A stretch of 64,000 bases of DNA from Acinetobacter soli (GCF_000760595.1 NZ_BBNM01000001.1:310001-374000), one strand, 5' to 3'. Shown: positions 8,716 through 18,697, counted from the first letter of the stretch. Notes: generated from the sequence alone by a model not told the origin. Numbers and translations: made by a program.

Positions 8716-9516
8716 ATGACACTACAATGTATTCAACAACCTCATCAACATTTACAAGCAAATTTAGAAAATGGGGTGCTTACCTTAGCGCTTAATCGTG
8801 CAGAAGCAAAAAATGCACTTTATCGCGAATTATATCTTTGGCTGGCAAAAGCGCTCGATGATGCTGATGCATCGTCTGAGGTTCGAGTGGTTGTGTTACG
8901 TGGTGTCGATGCAGATTTTTCGGCTGGCAATGACATGAAAGACTTTATGTCATTTATTCAAAAACCGCATGAAGGCAAAGCTGGCGATCAACCACCTTTT
9001 GTCTTGTTAAAATCGGCTGCGCGCTTTTCAAAGCCACTTATTATTGCAATTCGCGGTGTCGCCATTGGTATTGGAGTGACCATTTTGCTACATGGAGATA
9101 TTGTTTACGCCGACAATACGGCGTTGTTCCAGATTCCATTTGTCAGCCTAGGACTGTCACCTGAAGGAGCTGCAAGCCGTCTGTTGGTGCAACAAGCAGG
9201 ATATCATCGTGCGGCAGAATTACTGTTTACTGCACAAAAATTTAATGCCGAAAAAGCGCTACAAGCCAGTTTGATCAACCAGATTTCAGAAGATGTCTAT
9301 ACATTAGCAAACAAAACGGCTCAACAATTATCTGCCCTTCCTTTGGCTTCCATCAAGCAATCTAAAGCCCTCATGAAGCAAGACCTCTCTGAGATTATCG
9401 ACTGCATTGACAAAGAAGCCGAAATTTTTATGCAACGTGTACAATCGGCAGAAATGAAAGAAGCGGTGCAAGCTTTTATGCAAAAACGCCAACCTGATTT
9501 CTCACAGTTTGCCTAA
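8716..9516 (+). CDS. Enoyl-CoA hydratase/isomerase family protein
   Basis: Crotonase-fold protein, 266 aa, cytoplasmic. The oxyanion-hole region is FSAGNDMKDF near residues 73-82 and the second is RGVAIGIGVTILLHGD near 114-130. The catalytic Glu region reads GLSPEGAAS, with one acidic residue as in several isomerase-like members. The start ATG follows AAGGA. It is monocistronic or the first of a loose pair with the nitroreductase. The exact acyl-CoA substrate is unknown; hydratase and delta3-delta2 isomerase are both possible. Confidence 0.85.
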   Translation: MTLQCIQQPHQHLQANLENGVLTLALNRAEAKNALYRELYLWLAKALDDADASSEVRVVVLRGVDADFSAGNDMKDFMSFIQKPHEGKAGDQPPFVLLKSAARFSKPLIIAIRGVAIGIGVTILLHGDIVYADNTALFQIPFVSLGLSPEGAASRLLVQQAGYHRAAELLFTAQKFNAEKALQASLINQISEDVYTLANKTAQQLSALPLASIKQSKALMKQDLSEIIDCIDKEAEIFMQRVQSAEMKEAVQAFMQKRQPDFSQFA

Positions 9517-9549
9517 TTATTATACTTCAATACAATCAATCACTTAATC

Positions 9550-9590
9550 ATCAGTTTTGTGATACATTTTTTTAACATCACAAAATTGAT
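9550..9590 (+). other. Long inverted repeat between the crotonase and nitroreductase genes
   Basis: Arms ATCAGTTTTGTGAT and ATCACAAAATTGAT form a 14-bp stem with one G-U pair around a 13-nt loop containing seven T. It may be a terminator-like hairpin for the upstream gene or an operator in the nitroreductase promoter region. The T run is in the loop, not after the stem, so a simple intrinsic terminator is doubtful. Confidence 0.4.
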
Positions 9591-9632
9591 GCAGTGATAT
9601 GCTCATTTTATTGTCTCGCTTAAGTAAAGATC

Positions 9633-10415
9633 ATGACCACGACTTCTCACGATTCAGCAACCTCAGATTCAACTGAAAAAAAACGCTATTATGAGCCTGC
9701 ACCTCAAGATATCGATGTTGATAACTTTCGTAAAGTGCTTGAAAGCAGACGCTCAGTACGCAAATTTACCGATAAAGCCATTCCTACTGAAGTCTTAGAT
9801 GCCTGTCTGGATTTGGCCCTACTGGCACCAAACTCGTCAAACCTTCAGCCATGGACATTTTATGTGGTGCAAAATCCAGCCAAGAAAAAGCAGCTGGTTA
9901 AGGCTTGCTTAGGGCAATTGGCTGCAAAAACAGCGTCAGAACTGATCGTCTGTGTTGCGCGTACCGATCGTGTTGATGAAATGGCCAAGAAAAATATTTC
10001 TGAATTTCCATTTAATGAACCGCCTAAAATGGTTAAACAGTATTACCGTTTTATTCCGTTCAACTACAAAACCGGCTATTTCAACGCACTGGGAAATTTA
10101 AAAAAAGTGGCTTTTAAAGTGGCCAGAACACTGGATCGCCAGCTGCCTGTGACGGCATTTAATCCGGCCGATGCAAAGCTTTGGGCTGCAAAGAGTACCG
10201 CATTGGCCTGTGAAAATCTGGTCTTGGCATTACGAGCCTATGGATTTGATAGCTGCATGATGGAAGGCTTTGACGAGCCAATGGTACATAAGCTGCTCAA
10301 ACTCAATGACGAGCAATTTCCGATTATGGTCATTGCGGCGGGTGAGCGTGCCACAGATGGTGTTTTTTATCCACAGTACCGATTTGATCGTAAGCTGTTT
10401 ATTCAGAAAATCTGA
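9633..10415 (+). CDS. Nitroreductase-family flavoprotein
   Basis: FMN-dependent oxidoreductase of the nitroreductase superfamily, 260 aa. The N-terminal RRSVRKFTDKAIP (about residues 39-51) and LLAPNSSNLQPW are the phosphate- and flavin-binding signatures; the C-terminal IMVIAAGERATDG is the usual closing segment. It carries an N-terminal polar extension of about 30 residues and is a little longer than typical members. It converges on the NIF3-like gene with a 17-nt overlap of coding ends. Physiological substrate unknown. Confidence 0.85.
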   Translation: MTTTSHDSATSDSTEKKRYYEPAPQDIDVDNFRKVLESRRSVRKFTDKAIPTEVLDACLDLALLAPNSSNLQPWTFYVVQNPAKKKQLVKACLGQLAAKTASELIVCVARTDRVDEMAKKNISEFPFNEPPKMVKQYYRFIPFNYKTGYFNALGNLKKVAFKVARTLDRQLPVTAFNPADAKLWAAKSTALACENLVLALRAYGFDSCMMEGFDEPMVHKLLKLNDEQFPIMVIAAGERATDGVFYPQYRFDRKLFIQKI

Positions 10416-10731
10416 TTGAATCAATATCTACCATTTGAATAAATTCAAATGCGGGTTCTTCATACGGATGACTTGCACTTAAGGCCAAGGCAACTGCTTT
10501 GGCCTTTTGTTCAGATACAATCGTTTCCACACGCCATTCTTCAAGCTGCTCTAGAGCGTCTAGTTGCCCTAAAAAAGGTTGAGCATTTTTAACTGCTTTA
10601 AATTGTCCAATACCTTTTACTTGCCAAGCACACTGCTCATAATGACCAACACCGCCTGCCCCGGCGGCAAAAATTGCAGCTTTGGTCGATTCCAGATGAG
10701 ATTCAGGTACGTAATAAATTAGTTTAAGCAT
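10399..10731 (-). CDS. Small NIF3-like (YqfO-type) protein
   Basis: A 110-aa protein resembling the short stand-alone NIF3/YqfO domain: N-terminal LIYYVPESHLESTKAAIFAAGAGGVGHYEQC and C-terminal SHPYEEPAFEF. Members are conserved but of unsettled function, possibly metal-dependent. I chose the ATG at 10731 because the same start is preserved in a duplicated fragment at 11729. Its upstream sequence is poor as a ribosome site, whereas the fragment has AGGA at good distance; the intact copy seems to have been separated from its native leader. The 3' end overlaps the nitroreductase by 17 nt. Confidence 0.8.
   Translation of the reverse strand: MLKLIYYVPESHLESTKAAIFAAGAGGVGHYEQCAWQVKGIGQFKAVKNAQPFLGQLDALEQLEEWRVETIVSEQKAKAVALALSASHPYEEPAFEFIQMVDIDSIRFSE
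10664..10731. repeat. 68-bp direct repeat, copy A (5' end of intact NIF3-like gene)
   Basis: Identical over 68 bp to 11662-11729 in the same orientation. It covers the start codon and the first 22 codons plus two bases of the intact gene. The identity stops exactly at the start codon on the upstream side. Confidence 0.95.
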
Positions 10732-11661
10732 TAACTTACTGCCAAAAATCAAAGTAGTTCAAGTTATTTCATAATATCATAAATAAAATACAAGCTATCT
10801 CAAAATATATTATAAAAAAATTTAAATCTTCTTATTATAAGAATCATCAAGAAAGAAATATTATAATTCTACTCTATATTTTAATCACTTTAACTATTAA
10901 GAATTAATAAATATTTAGGTTTTTTATAATTCAGTTTATCTTAATAAAATTTTCTTCAATATGATCTGATAAAATTTTTATTAATTCATTCTTTTTATCG
11001 GCCACTACTGGAATAAGATATATCGATTTAGAGCTTTTGATACCCACGCAATCGAAAAACTCTTTTTTAAAACCATTTCTATACTGAATACGATAGGATT
11101 CACCAACTACAACTTCAAAGTCTTTAACAGTAACAGTTAAGAACCAACATATATTCAGTTTTATTAAGTTCTCCTTAAAAGAAAAGCTAAACACAGTGTA
11201 ACGATAAGTTTTGAAAATCTTTATTATTATAGCAATAATACAAAAAAAACCTAAGACTACTGGATATAAATAATATAATGATATATTAAAATCAAAATAA
11301 TATACTTGTAAAGCGTTCGATTCAAAAACAGACGGAAATAAGAATAATATACCAGCAGAAAGAAATATTAATAAAAATATCTCACCTAATATCATTTTTA
11401 TACAAGAAGGATTAATAAAATAATCATACTTACTTAAATTCATATATATACAACTTTTTAATCTTATTCATTAAAATATAAAAATTACAATAAATTCTTA
11501 TAAAAACATTAGAAATTATAATCATTACATCTTTAGAATTAATTTTAACATATAATATTTTCAAGTCTAGAAATATCAAATCTAACGAGAAAAATTTATT
11601 AATTTTTTATAAATCAAAATGTTTACAGACTAAATTAAATACATAACAACCTCCTTCTACA
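10732..11661. other. AT-rich inserted segment between the two 68-bp repeats
   Basis: About 930 bp of strikingly AT-rich DNA, unlike the flanking genes, containing one orphan membrane-protein gene on the minus strand and otherwise only A/T-rich stretches. It carries no recognisable integrase, transposase or terminal inverted repeats. It lies exactly between the two direct repeats, which suggests it arrived together with the duplication. Confidence 0.7.
10931..11443 (-). CDS. Orphan two-TM membrane protein in AT-rich insert, unknown
   Basis: A 170-aa protein I do not recognise. Two membrane segments are clear (about residues 16-37 and 57-77); the remaining ~90 residues are a soluble, lysine-rich beta/alpha domain ending in an amphipathic helix. 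The layout (TM pair followed by a small cytoplasmic domain) is like short membrane proteins with PH-like domains, but this is only a guess. Codon use is extremely A/T-biased (many ATA, TTA, AAA), unlike neighbouring genes, which points to foreign origin. The ribosome site is weak, so the start is uncertain. Confidence 0.6.
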   Translation of the reverse strand: MNLSKYDYFINPSCIKMILGEIFLLIFLSAGILFLFPSVFESNALQVYYFDFNISLYYLYPVVLGFFCIIAIIIKIFKTYRYTVFSFSFKENLIKLNICWFLTVTVKDFEVVVGESYRIQYRNGFKKEFFDCVGIKSSKSIYLIPVVADKKNELIKILSDHIEENFIKIN

Positions 11662-11729
11662 GCGGCAAAAATTGCAGCTTTGGTCGATTCCAGATGAGAT
11701 TCAGGTACGTAATAAATTAGTTTAAGCAT
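11607..11729 (-). pseudogene. Truncated duplicate of the NIF3-like gene
   Basis: Begins with the same ATG and first 22 codons as the intact gene, then leaves homology and stops after 40 residues (tail VEGGCYVFNLVCKHFDL). It keeps a good ribosome site (AGGA eight nt before the ATG) that the full-length copy lacks, so this side looks like the original gene start. It is a remnant, or at most encodes a 40-aa peptide. Confidence 0.75.
11662..11729. repeat. 68-bp direct repeat, copy B
   Basis: Second copy of the 5' end of the NIF3-like gene, perfectly identical to 10664-10731. It bounds the AT-rich insert on its right side; native-looking upstream DNA (ribosome site, then the MFS gene leader) follows. 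Confidence 0.95.
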
Positions 11730-11851
11730 ATAAAATTCCTAATAATTTTAAATAGTGGTTATAGATTAATGATATTCGAAGCGAACCAAAGCATGGTATT
11801 TTAGCTGTTCCAAATACAGCTGTCAGATCTATAGATGGAGCTTATAGTCAG

Positions 11852-13045
11852 ATGACACTCACCGCCTCCTCGCCACGCCCAGCCGAAACGTTACTTATCC
11901 TGTTCGCAGGCATTTCAAGTTTAATTGTGGCACATGGTCTAGGGCGATTTGCATTCACCCCCTTACTGCCTTATCTCATTCAAGATAATGTGATCACACT
12001 TGCTCAAGGGGCTAATCTCGCAACTTGGAATTATATTGGCTATTTGGTCGGTGCACTGGTGGCAGTCTCTCTACATGGACGAAACAGCACGCAAAGTGTG
12101 CTGATCTGGGCATTACTCGTCAATGCAGGATTGACTATTTTGCAAATTATCACAACAGATTATACGTTTTTTCTACTGCTGCGTTTATGCAATGGTATCA
12201 CCAACGGGCTGGTGTTTGTGCTGGTCCCTGCGCTGATTCTTGAATGGTTGGCAGAGCATCATAAAACACAATTAAGCGGGCTGATGTTTACAGGCGTGTC
12301 GATTGGGCTCATTTTGGACAGTATATTAATCGACTGGTCATCGGCATGGTTTAGCGGACAATTGCGCTGGATTCCAATCGGCTTGGTGGCGCTGCCGCTG
12401 GCGTTATTTAGTGTCTGGCAACTTAAGAAAATTACACTATCTTCTCGCCCTACAGTCGTCATTCGTTCATCACGCTTACTAGACCGAAACAGTACTCCGT
12501 TATTTATCGGCTATGCAGGTGCTGGCTTAGGCTATATTTTACCGATGACGTTTTTGCCTACACTAGCACATGAGTTAATTCGTAACCAACCATTCATTCT
12601 GACCAATATCTGGTTAATTACGGCACTTTCTTGCCTAATCTTGTTACCTTTCTGGAATAAGCTTGGTGCAAGTACCAATGACCGCTTTGCACTGATTTGT
12701 TCTTATATTGTGCAAATTTTAAGCTTGATTGCTGTATTGATCTTTCATAATGCAATCGGTGTGGTGATCTGCGCGATTTTGATGGGCGGGAGTTTTATGG
12801 GGACTGTGGTATGCTCTCAGCGAATTGCGCGAATCTTTCAACCGCATCAAGGCCCTAAACTGTACGCAGCGCTGATTAGCCTATATGCTGGCACCCAACT
12901 AATTGGACCGTGGCTGGCTAAACTCTGGATTGATCATGGTGGGACATTACTGCAAAGCTTTTACATGGGCTTGGCAGTTTTGATCTGGGGCCTGCTCTGG
13001 ACACTGCGTACACCGAATCCCGCGAATGTGGTTACGACACATTAA
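11852..13045 (+). CDS. YbfB/YjiJ-type MFS transporter
   Basis: Major-facilitator membrane protein, 397 aa, with about 12 hydrophobic segments. The opening GLGRFAFTPLLPYLI and the WNYIGYLVGAL stretch are typical of the YbfB/YjiJ (MFS_4) group, whose substrates are mostly unknown. A GGAG lies 11 nt before the ATG. The gene is transcribed away from the duplicated NIF3 fragment, so its promoter lies in the 122-nt gap next to that fragment. It converges on a 39-aa membrane peptide gene, overlapping it by 14 nt. Confidence 0.8.
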   Translation: MTLTASSPRPAETLLILFAGISSLIVAHGLGRFAFTPLLPYLIQDNVITLAQGANLATWNYIGYLVGALVAVSLHGRNSTQSVLIWALLVNAGLTILQIITTDYTFFLLLRLCNGITNGLVFVLVPALILEWLAEHHKTQLSGLMFTGVSIGLILDSILIDWSSAWFSGQLRWIPIGLVALPLALFSVWQLKKITLSSRPTVVIRSSRLLDRNSTPLFIGYAGAGLGYILPMTFLPTLAHELIRNQPFILTNIWLITALSCLILLPFWNKLGASTNDRFALICSYIVQILSLIAVLIFHNAIGVVICAILMGGSFMGTVVCSQRIARIFQPHQGPKLYAALISLYAGTQLIGPWLAKLWIDHGGTLLQSFYMGLAVLIWGLLWTLRTPNPANVVTTH

Positions 13046-13151
13046 GGCGTAAATAATTTGCCACAATCCAGAGCATTTCCAGACTCATCACCATGCCAAA
13101 TAACCACCACCCTCTGCGTTTGTGCTGAACTGTGTGCTTATTAGAATACAT
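13032..13151 (-). CDS. 39-aa single-TM peptide
   Basis: Small reading frame beginning MYSNKHTVQHKRRG with a basic cytoplasmic-like head, followed by one hydrophobic segment rich in Trp and Met (WWLFGMVMSLEMLWIVANYL). AAGGA lies 10-14 nt upstream of the ATG. It overlaps the MFS stop by 14 nt on the other strand. The basic head plus one TM and the ribosome site make it a plausible real small protein; function unknown. Confidence 0.5.
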   Translation of the reverse strand: MYSNKHTVQHKRRGWWLFGMVMSLEMLWIVANYLRLNVS

Positions 13152-13230
13152 AGCAGTTACATCCTTTTTTTATTGTGCTGATAAATCTAAAGCAAAAGCC
13201 ATACCACAGCACAAAATATAAACAGCATAA

Positions 13231-13260
13231 AAAAAACGCCACATAAGGTGGCGTTTTTTT
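13231..13260 (-). terminator. Terminator after purL
   Basis: Stem CGCCAC/GTGGCG with flanking A6 and T7 extending the pairing, loop ATAAG. On the minus strand it is a textbook intrinsic terminator 12 nt after the purL stop. Confidence 0.88.
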
Positions 13261-13271
13261 ATTCGGCTGAA

Positions 13272-16200
13272 TTAGCCAATAAATTTACGTGCGTTACGGA
13301 ACATACGTAACCATGCACCATCTTCAGTCCAGTTTTCTGGTGACCAAGAGTGTTGAATGGCACGGAAGTTACGCTCTGGATGCGGCATCATAATGGTTGC
13401 ACGGCCATCTTTAGAGGTCACACCTGTAACAGCTTCTGGTGAGCCATTCGGATTCAGCGGATAATGCTGAGTTGGGTTACCCAAGCTGTCGACATAACGT
13501 AAAGTGACTTGCTGATTGGCATTTAAGCTAGCCAAATGAGCATCGGTTGTCACTACACGACCTTCACCGTGAGCGACTGCAATTGGCAAGATCGAACCTT
13601 GCATATCTTGCAACAATACCGACACCGATTTTTCAACACGCACGTTTACGCTACGCGCCTCAAACACTTCCGAAACGTTACGATGGAAACGTGGCCATGC
13701 ATCAGCACCCGGAATAAGCGGTGCAAGCTGTGACAACATTTGGCATCCGTTACAAATCCCCAGACTAAAGGTACTGTCACGATGGAAGAAGCTCTCAAAC
13801 TGATCGCGTAATTTCGGATTAAACAGTACCGATTTGGCCCAGCCACCACCTGCACCCATGACATCACCGTACGAGAAGCCACCGCATGCCACCAAACCTT
13901 CAAAATCTTGAAGATCGACACGACCGGCGAGTAAGTCACTCATGTGAACATCAATGGTGTTGAATCCGACTTTATCGAATGCCGCCGCCATTTCAACGTG
14001 CCCATTGACACCTTGCTCACGTAAAATCGCCATATTTGGACGACGTGTCGCAATGAAAGGCGCTTCAACTGGTTCGTTTAAATCAAAAGTAGCTTGTGCA
14101 ATCAAACCTTTATGATCTTGATCTGAAATCAAGGCAAATTCTTGGTCAGCAGTTTCAACATTGTCACGTAAACGCTGGATTTGATGAGACACTTCTGCCC
14201 ATGCACGTTGTAATTCGGCACGTTCAAAAGTTAAACCGTTCACAGTTAATTGATCTAAACTGTTCACACGGCCAACTACCGAAATCGCATCTTTAAGACT
14301 AGAAGCCGAAATTTCAGCTTGTACGGCGTCCCAATCTGCAGCTTTTAACTGAACCACTGCACCAATTTCTTCTGCAAACAGGCTTTCAATGCTTTGCTGT
14401 TCAAGTGCAACACCTAAACGTGATGCAAACATCATTTCGGCAACCGTAGCGAGCAAGCCACCATCACCGATATCGTGATAGGCTTGAATTAAACTGCGAT
14501 TATTCCAGTCTTGTACCAACGCAAAAAATGCTTTTAAGTCATCAAAACTGTCAACATCTGGCGTGACCGTTCCAATTGCCTTGTATACTTGAGTGAGAAT
14601 CGAAGCGCCGAGACGGAACTGGCCTTTCGATAAATCGATACGAACCAGAACAGATTCATCAAATTTTTTCAGCTCTGGTGTTAAGGTTTTACGCACATCA
14701 CTCACAGGTGCAAATGCAGTAATCACACCCGACATTGGCGAAGTCACAGCTTTGTCTTCACCATTATCATTCCACGTGGTACGCATGGAAAGCGAGTCTT
14801 TACCGACCGGAATCGCAATACCCAGCGCAGGGCACATTTCCATACCAATGGCTTTTACACCTTCAAATAAAGCTTGATCTTCACCTTTTTGACCTGCAGC
14901 TGCCATCCAGTTTGCAGAAAGTTTGATGTCACCAATTTGTTCGATATTGGCCGATGCAATATTGGTAATCGCTTCAGCCACCGCTAGGCGTGCAGATGCC
15001 GCAGGGTTTAACAATGCCACCGGCGGGCGTTCACCCATTGCCATAGCTTCACCTGTGTACCCTTGAAGGCTGGTTGTGGTCACCGCAGCATCGGCAACAG
15101 GCACCTGCCATGGGCCAACCATTTGGTCACGTGCCACCATACCCGTAATCGAGCGGTCACCAATGGTGATCAAGAACGATTTAGATGCCACAGTTGGGTT
15201 TTTAAGTACACGGAAAATAGCATCTTTTAAATCGATCTGTGTCGTATCAAAAGCTGTACCTTCACGTTCAATGCTTTCATAAGAACGTTGCATACGAGGC
15301 GTACCACCTAGCATGACTTGCATCGGGATATCCACCGCATTGTTTTCAAACAATGGATCTTCAACCGTTAAATGACGCGCTTCAGTTGCTTCACCAAGCA
15401 CAGCAAACGGACAACGCTCACGCGCACAGATTTCTTCAAACTGAGCCAAAGACTCTGGACGAATCGCAAGCACATAACGTTCTTGTGCTTCGTTTGACCA
15501 GATTTCCATTGGGCTCATGCCAGGCTCAAGCGATGGAATTTTACGTAAATTTAAAATCGCACCCAATTCATGGTCGTTTACCAGTTCAGGCATCGCATTT
15601 GAAAGACCACCTGCACCAACGTCATGAACAGACACAATCGGGTTGAAATCTTCTAGGCGCCAGCAGGTATCAATCACTTCTTGGCAACGGCGCTCCATCT
15701 CTGGGTTTTCACGTTGTACAGAAGCAAAATCAAGGCTCTCACCCATGGTACCGCTGTCTACAGAAGATGCTGCTCCACCACCCAAACCAATCAACATGGC
15801 TGGTCCGCCCAGTACAATCAGTAAATCGCCTGGTTGAATTGCATCTTTTTCGACATGATCTGGACGAATGTTGCCGTAACCGCCCGCAATCATGATTGGC
15901 TTATGGAAGCCTTTCACTTCTCCGTTGACATTTTGTTCAAATGTACGGAAATAACCGTTTAATGCCGGACGGCCAAATTCATTGTTAAATGCTGCACCAC
16001 CCAATGGACCTTCAATCATGATTTGAAGTGGAGATGCCATACGTGACGGTTTACCGTAGTTTTCTTCCCAAGGCTGTTCAAAGCCCGGAATATTGAGGTT
16101 TGAAACGGTAAAGCCGGTCAAGCCTGCTTTTGGTTTACCCCCACGGCCTGTTGCGCCTTCATCGCGGATTTCACCGCCTGAACCCGTTGCAGCACCCGCA

Positions 16201-17108
16201 AATGGCGAGATTGCAGTTGGATGGTTATGGGTTTCAACTTTCATCAGGATGTGTGCAGCCTGACTTTTATATTTATAAATATAATGACCGGTGTCATTGT
16301 CTTTTTTTGGATAAAAACGCTGAGTATCGTAGCCTACAATCACAGACGCATTATCTTTATAGGCAGATAACACTTCGTCTGGTGACTCTTTATAGGTGTT
16401 TTTAATCATCTGGAACAAGGATAACGGCTGTACTTCACCATCAATCGTCCACTCTGAACCAAAGATTTTATGACGGCAGTGCTCTGAGTTTGCCTGAGCA
16501 AACATCATCAGCTCGATATCGTTCGGGTTACGGCCCAATTGAGTAAAGGCATCGGTAAGGTAGTCAATTTCTTGCTCAGACAATGCAAAACCAAATTCAT
16601 TGTTGGCTTTAACCAGTGCCGCTTTACCCTCACCCAAAATATCAACCGAGTTGAGCGGTTTTGGCGAAGTTTCCAAAAACAATGCATTGGCACTGTCAAT
16701 TTCTGCAAAAACTGTTTCAGTCATGCGGTCATGAAGTGCTTGTTTCACTTCATTGGTCATTTCTCTAATCCCTTTAAGGGTAAACAAAATACCACGCTCT
16801 AAACGATGAATCGGTGTATTACAGTTTTTGAAAATATCGGTGGCTTTAGACGACCACGGCGAAATGGTGCCGATACGTGGCGTCACCAAAACTTGGATTT
16901 CATCTGTTGCCGCCTGACGCAGCTCAAACGATGATCCATCATTTAATAGTTGTAATGCAGATTGATGCTGCTGCTCGTTGAGCGCTTGATCAAACAGATA
17001 AACCCATTGGCTGTCAAAAGATTGTACAGAACTAATTGACGATAAACGTGTTAATAGTTGAGCTTTCTTAAAAGAAGAATGTGCTGGTGCACCGGCCACG
17101 ATAAACAT
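13272..17108 (-). CDS. purL: Phosphoribosylformylglycinamidine synthase PurL
   Basis: Fourth step of purine synthesis: FGAR plus glutamine and ATP to FGAM. At 1278 aa it is the long single-chain type of gammaproteobacteria. Order: N-terminal PurS-like domain, linker, two AIRS-like ATP-binding halves (with [19 protein letters not shown] near residue 290 and GKDSLSMRT near 770), and a C-terminal class I glutaminase with the nucleophile Cys in GICNGCQM near residue 1120 and the His/Glu pair in MMPHPERNF. Transcribed alone; purM and purN lie at 37341-39040. The 254-nt gap to the divergent dNTPase must hold both promoters. Confidence 0.97.
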   Translation of the reverse strand: MFIVAGAPAHSSFKKAQLLTRLSSISSVQSFDSQWVYLFDQALNEQQHQSALQLLNDGSSFELRQAATDEIQVLVTPRIGTISPWSSKATDIFKNCNTPIHRLERGILFTLKGIREMTNEVKQALHDRMTETVFAEIDSANALFLETSPKPLNSVDILGEGKAALVKANNEFGFALSEQEIDYLTDAFTQLGRNPNDIELMMFAQANSEHCRHKIFGSEWTIDGEVQPLSLFQMIKNTYKESPDEVLSAYKDNASVIVGYDTQRFYPKKDNDTGHYIYKYKSQAAHILMKVETHNHPTAISPFAGAATGSGGEIRDEGATGRGGKPKAGLTGFTVSNLNIPGFEQPWEENYGKPSRMASPLQIMIEGPLGGAAFNNEFGRPALNGYFRTFEQNVNGEVKGFHKPIMIAGGYGNIRPDHVEKDAIQPGDLLIVLGGPAMLIGLGGGAASSVDSGTMGESLDFASVQRENPEMERRCQEVIDTCWRLEDFNPIVSVHDVGAGGLSNAMPELVNDHELGAILNLRKIPSLEPGMSPMEIWSNEAQERYVLAIRPESLAQFEEICARERCPFAVLGEATEARHLTVEDPLFENNAVDIPMQVMLGGTPRMQRSYESIEREGTAFDTTQIDLKDAIFRVLKNPTVASKSFLITIGDRSITGMVARDQMVGPWQVPVADAAVTTTSLQGYTGEAMAMGERPPVALLNPAASARLAVAEAITNIASANIEQIGDIKLSANWMAAAGQKGEDQALFEGVKAIGMEMCPALGIAIPVGKDSLSMRTTWNDNGEDKAVTSPMSGVITAFAPVSDVRKTLTPELKKFDESVLVRIDLSKGQFRLGASILTQVYKAIGTVTPDVDSFDDLKAFFALVQDWNNRSLIQAYHDIGDGGLLATVAEMMFASRLGVALEQQSIESLFAEEIGAVVQLKAADWDAVQAEISASSLKDAISVVGRVNSLDQLTVNGLTFERAELQRAWAEVSHQIQRLRDNVETADQEFALISDQDHKGLIAQATFDLNEPVEAPFIATRRPNMAILREQGVNGHVEMAAAFDKVGFNTIDVHMSDLLAGRVDLQDFEGLVACGGFSYGDVMGAGGGWAKSVLFNPKLRDQFESFFHRDSTFSLGICNGCQMLSQLAPLIPGADAWPRFHRNVSEVFEARSVNVRVEKSVSVLLQDMQGSILPIAVAHGEGRVVTTDAHLASLNANQQVTLRYVDSLGNPTQHYPLNPNGSPEAVTGVTSKDGRATIMMPHPERNFRAIQHSWSPENWTEDGAWLRMFRNARKFIG

Positions 17109-17362
17109 GTTGATTTTGGCTCCACGGGCAAGTCTGATGAACTTTACCGCAATGTGACTTTAGAGAGAGCGCATATTCTACTGTGAAAAGCAAAAATCGG
17201 CTAGATGAACATTCCGTATTATCTAAATGAATTGCATCAAAATAATCACATTCACGAAAAGAAATTAAATTTCACTAAAAGCGCCAACTTCTGTCGCACT
17301 GATCTAGTGCTTTTTTCTTTTTTTTGGCATCATGAAATCAGAGATCTCAAGAAAAGTTATAA

Positions 17363-18697
17363 ATGGAACAAATGCGCTGGTTAGAGCTGCTTTCAGCGGT
17401 TCGTTTAGGTAGTAAAAAAAGTAAAACTGAATTGGCCCGTAGCCCATATCATAAAGATTATGATCGCATCATCTTCTCGCCGAGTTTTCGACAACTAAAC
17501 CGCAAAACTCAAGTCCACCCGCTCACCCAGCAAGATGGCATTCACACACGGCTCACACATTCACTTGAAGTGTCTTGTGTTGGGCGCACATTAGGAATGT
17601 TAGCTGCTGAAAAAATCAAGAATGAACTTCCCGCGTGGATTTCTCCATCAGACATCGGTGCCATTATTCAGGCTGCGTGTCTTGCACATGACATTGGCAA
17701 TCCACCTTTTGGTCATGCAGGTGAATATGCCATTCGTGACTGGTTCGATGAAGCTGAAAATCAGCGCTATCTTGAAGGCCTTACCCCCGAACAACATGCC
17801 GATGTATGTCAGTTTGAAGGCAATGCCCAAGGCTTACGTATTTTAACGCGTCTGGATTATCACCCCAATGACGGTGGGATGCGACTCACTTTTGCTACAC
17901 TGGGTGCTTATTTAAAATATCCGTGGTTGTCTCATCCGGTTGACCATATCGACTCAACGCATCTGCGCTCCAAGTTTGGCTGCTATCAGTCTGAAAAAGA
18001 AGTGCTGGTGCAAATTGCAGAACAACTTGGGCTCATCCAGTTGGGCGAATATCATTATTGTCGCCATCCTTTAACCTATTTACTCGAAGCGGCCGATGAT
18101 ATTTGTTATGCCCTGATTGATCTTGAAGATGGCATCAGCATGAACATGCTCGAATATGATGAAGTTGAGCCTTATTTTCTGAATTTGATTGGTGACTATG
18201 GCACCCCACACGAACTGACCCTCCCGCACGCCACATGGCATCAGAAAGTCGCGGCCCTACGTGGACGGGTGATGAAACGCTTAGTTGCAGAAGTAACCAA
18301 TGCCTTTGCACGTCATCATGATGAAATACTGGCGGGTAAGCTCAATGGCGGTTTATTGCAATATTGCCCAAGTGATATTCATATTGGTATTCAAAATGCA
18401 AAAAACCTGACTCGAGATAAAATTTTTGATCATCCACACAAAGCGGATCTTGAATTACTGGCACACTCGAGTTTGCAGCATTTACTCGATGCTTTTATTC
18501 CGCTTGCCCAACCAAAACAGCGACTACGCTTTAAAGATCAGCGTTTAATGGTGATTTTGCAAAATCTTGGCATGATCATGAGTGATGATCTCTATCAAAA
18601 CATCATGCAGATTTTAGATATTATCAGTCGTTTTTCCGACCATCAGGCTTATGCCATTTCGCAAGAGCTCAAAGGCAATAAAGTCAGCATGTTTTAA
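17363..18697 (+). CDS. dGTPase-like deoxynucleotide triphosphohydrolase
   Basis: HD-domain enzyme hydrolysing dNTPs to nucleoside plus tripolyphosphate, 444 aa. The metal-binding residues appear in order: His in RLTHSLEV, His-Asp in CLAHDIGNPPFGHAG, and a later Asp in EAADDICYALIDLEDG. The length and this motif set fit the type-2 Dgt-like subfamily rather than the ~505-aa E. coli Dgt. It starts a rightward cluster with ruvA and ruvB downstream, about 110 nt away, and is divergent from purL. Which dNTP is preferred cannot be told. Confidence 0.87.
   Translation: MEQMRWLELLSAVRLGSKKSKTELARSPYHKDYDRIIFSPSFRQLNRKTQVHPLTQQDGIHTRLTHSLEVSCVGRTLGMLAAEKIKNELPAWISPSDIGAIIQAACLAHDIGNPPFGHAGEYAIRDWFDEAENQRYLEGLTPEQHADVCQFEGNAQGLRILTRLDYHPNDGGMRLTFATLGAYLKYPWLSHPVDHIDSTHLRSKFGCYQSEKEVLVQIAEQLGLIQLGEYHYCRHPLTYLLEAADDICYALIDLEDGISMNMLEYDEVEPYFLNLIGDYGTPHELTLPHATWHQKVAALRGRVMKRLVAEVTNAFARHHDEILAGKLNGGLLQYCPSDIHIGIQNAKNLTRDKIFDHPHKADLELLAHSSLQHLLDAFIPLAQPKQRLRFKDQRLMVILQNLGMIMSDDLYQNIMQILDIISRFSDHQAYAISQELKGNKVSMF

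Noticed and set aside
9550..9590. CRP/FNR-type binding site in the nitroreductase promoter region
   Set aside because: TGTGA and TCACA are present but separated by 16 nt instead of the needed 6, so it is just an inverted repeat.
10664..11729. The 68-bp repeats as target-site duplications of an insertion sequence
   Set aside because: They are far longer than IS target duplications and no transposase or terminal inverted repeats are present.
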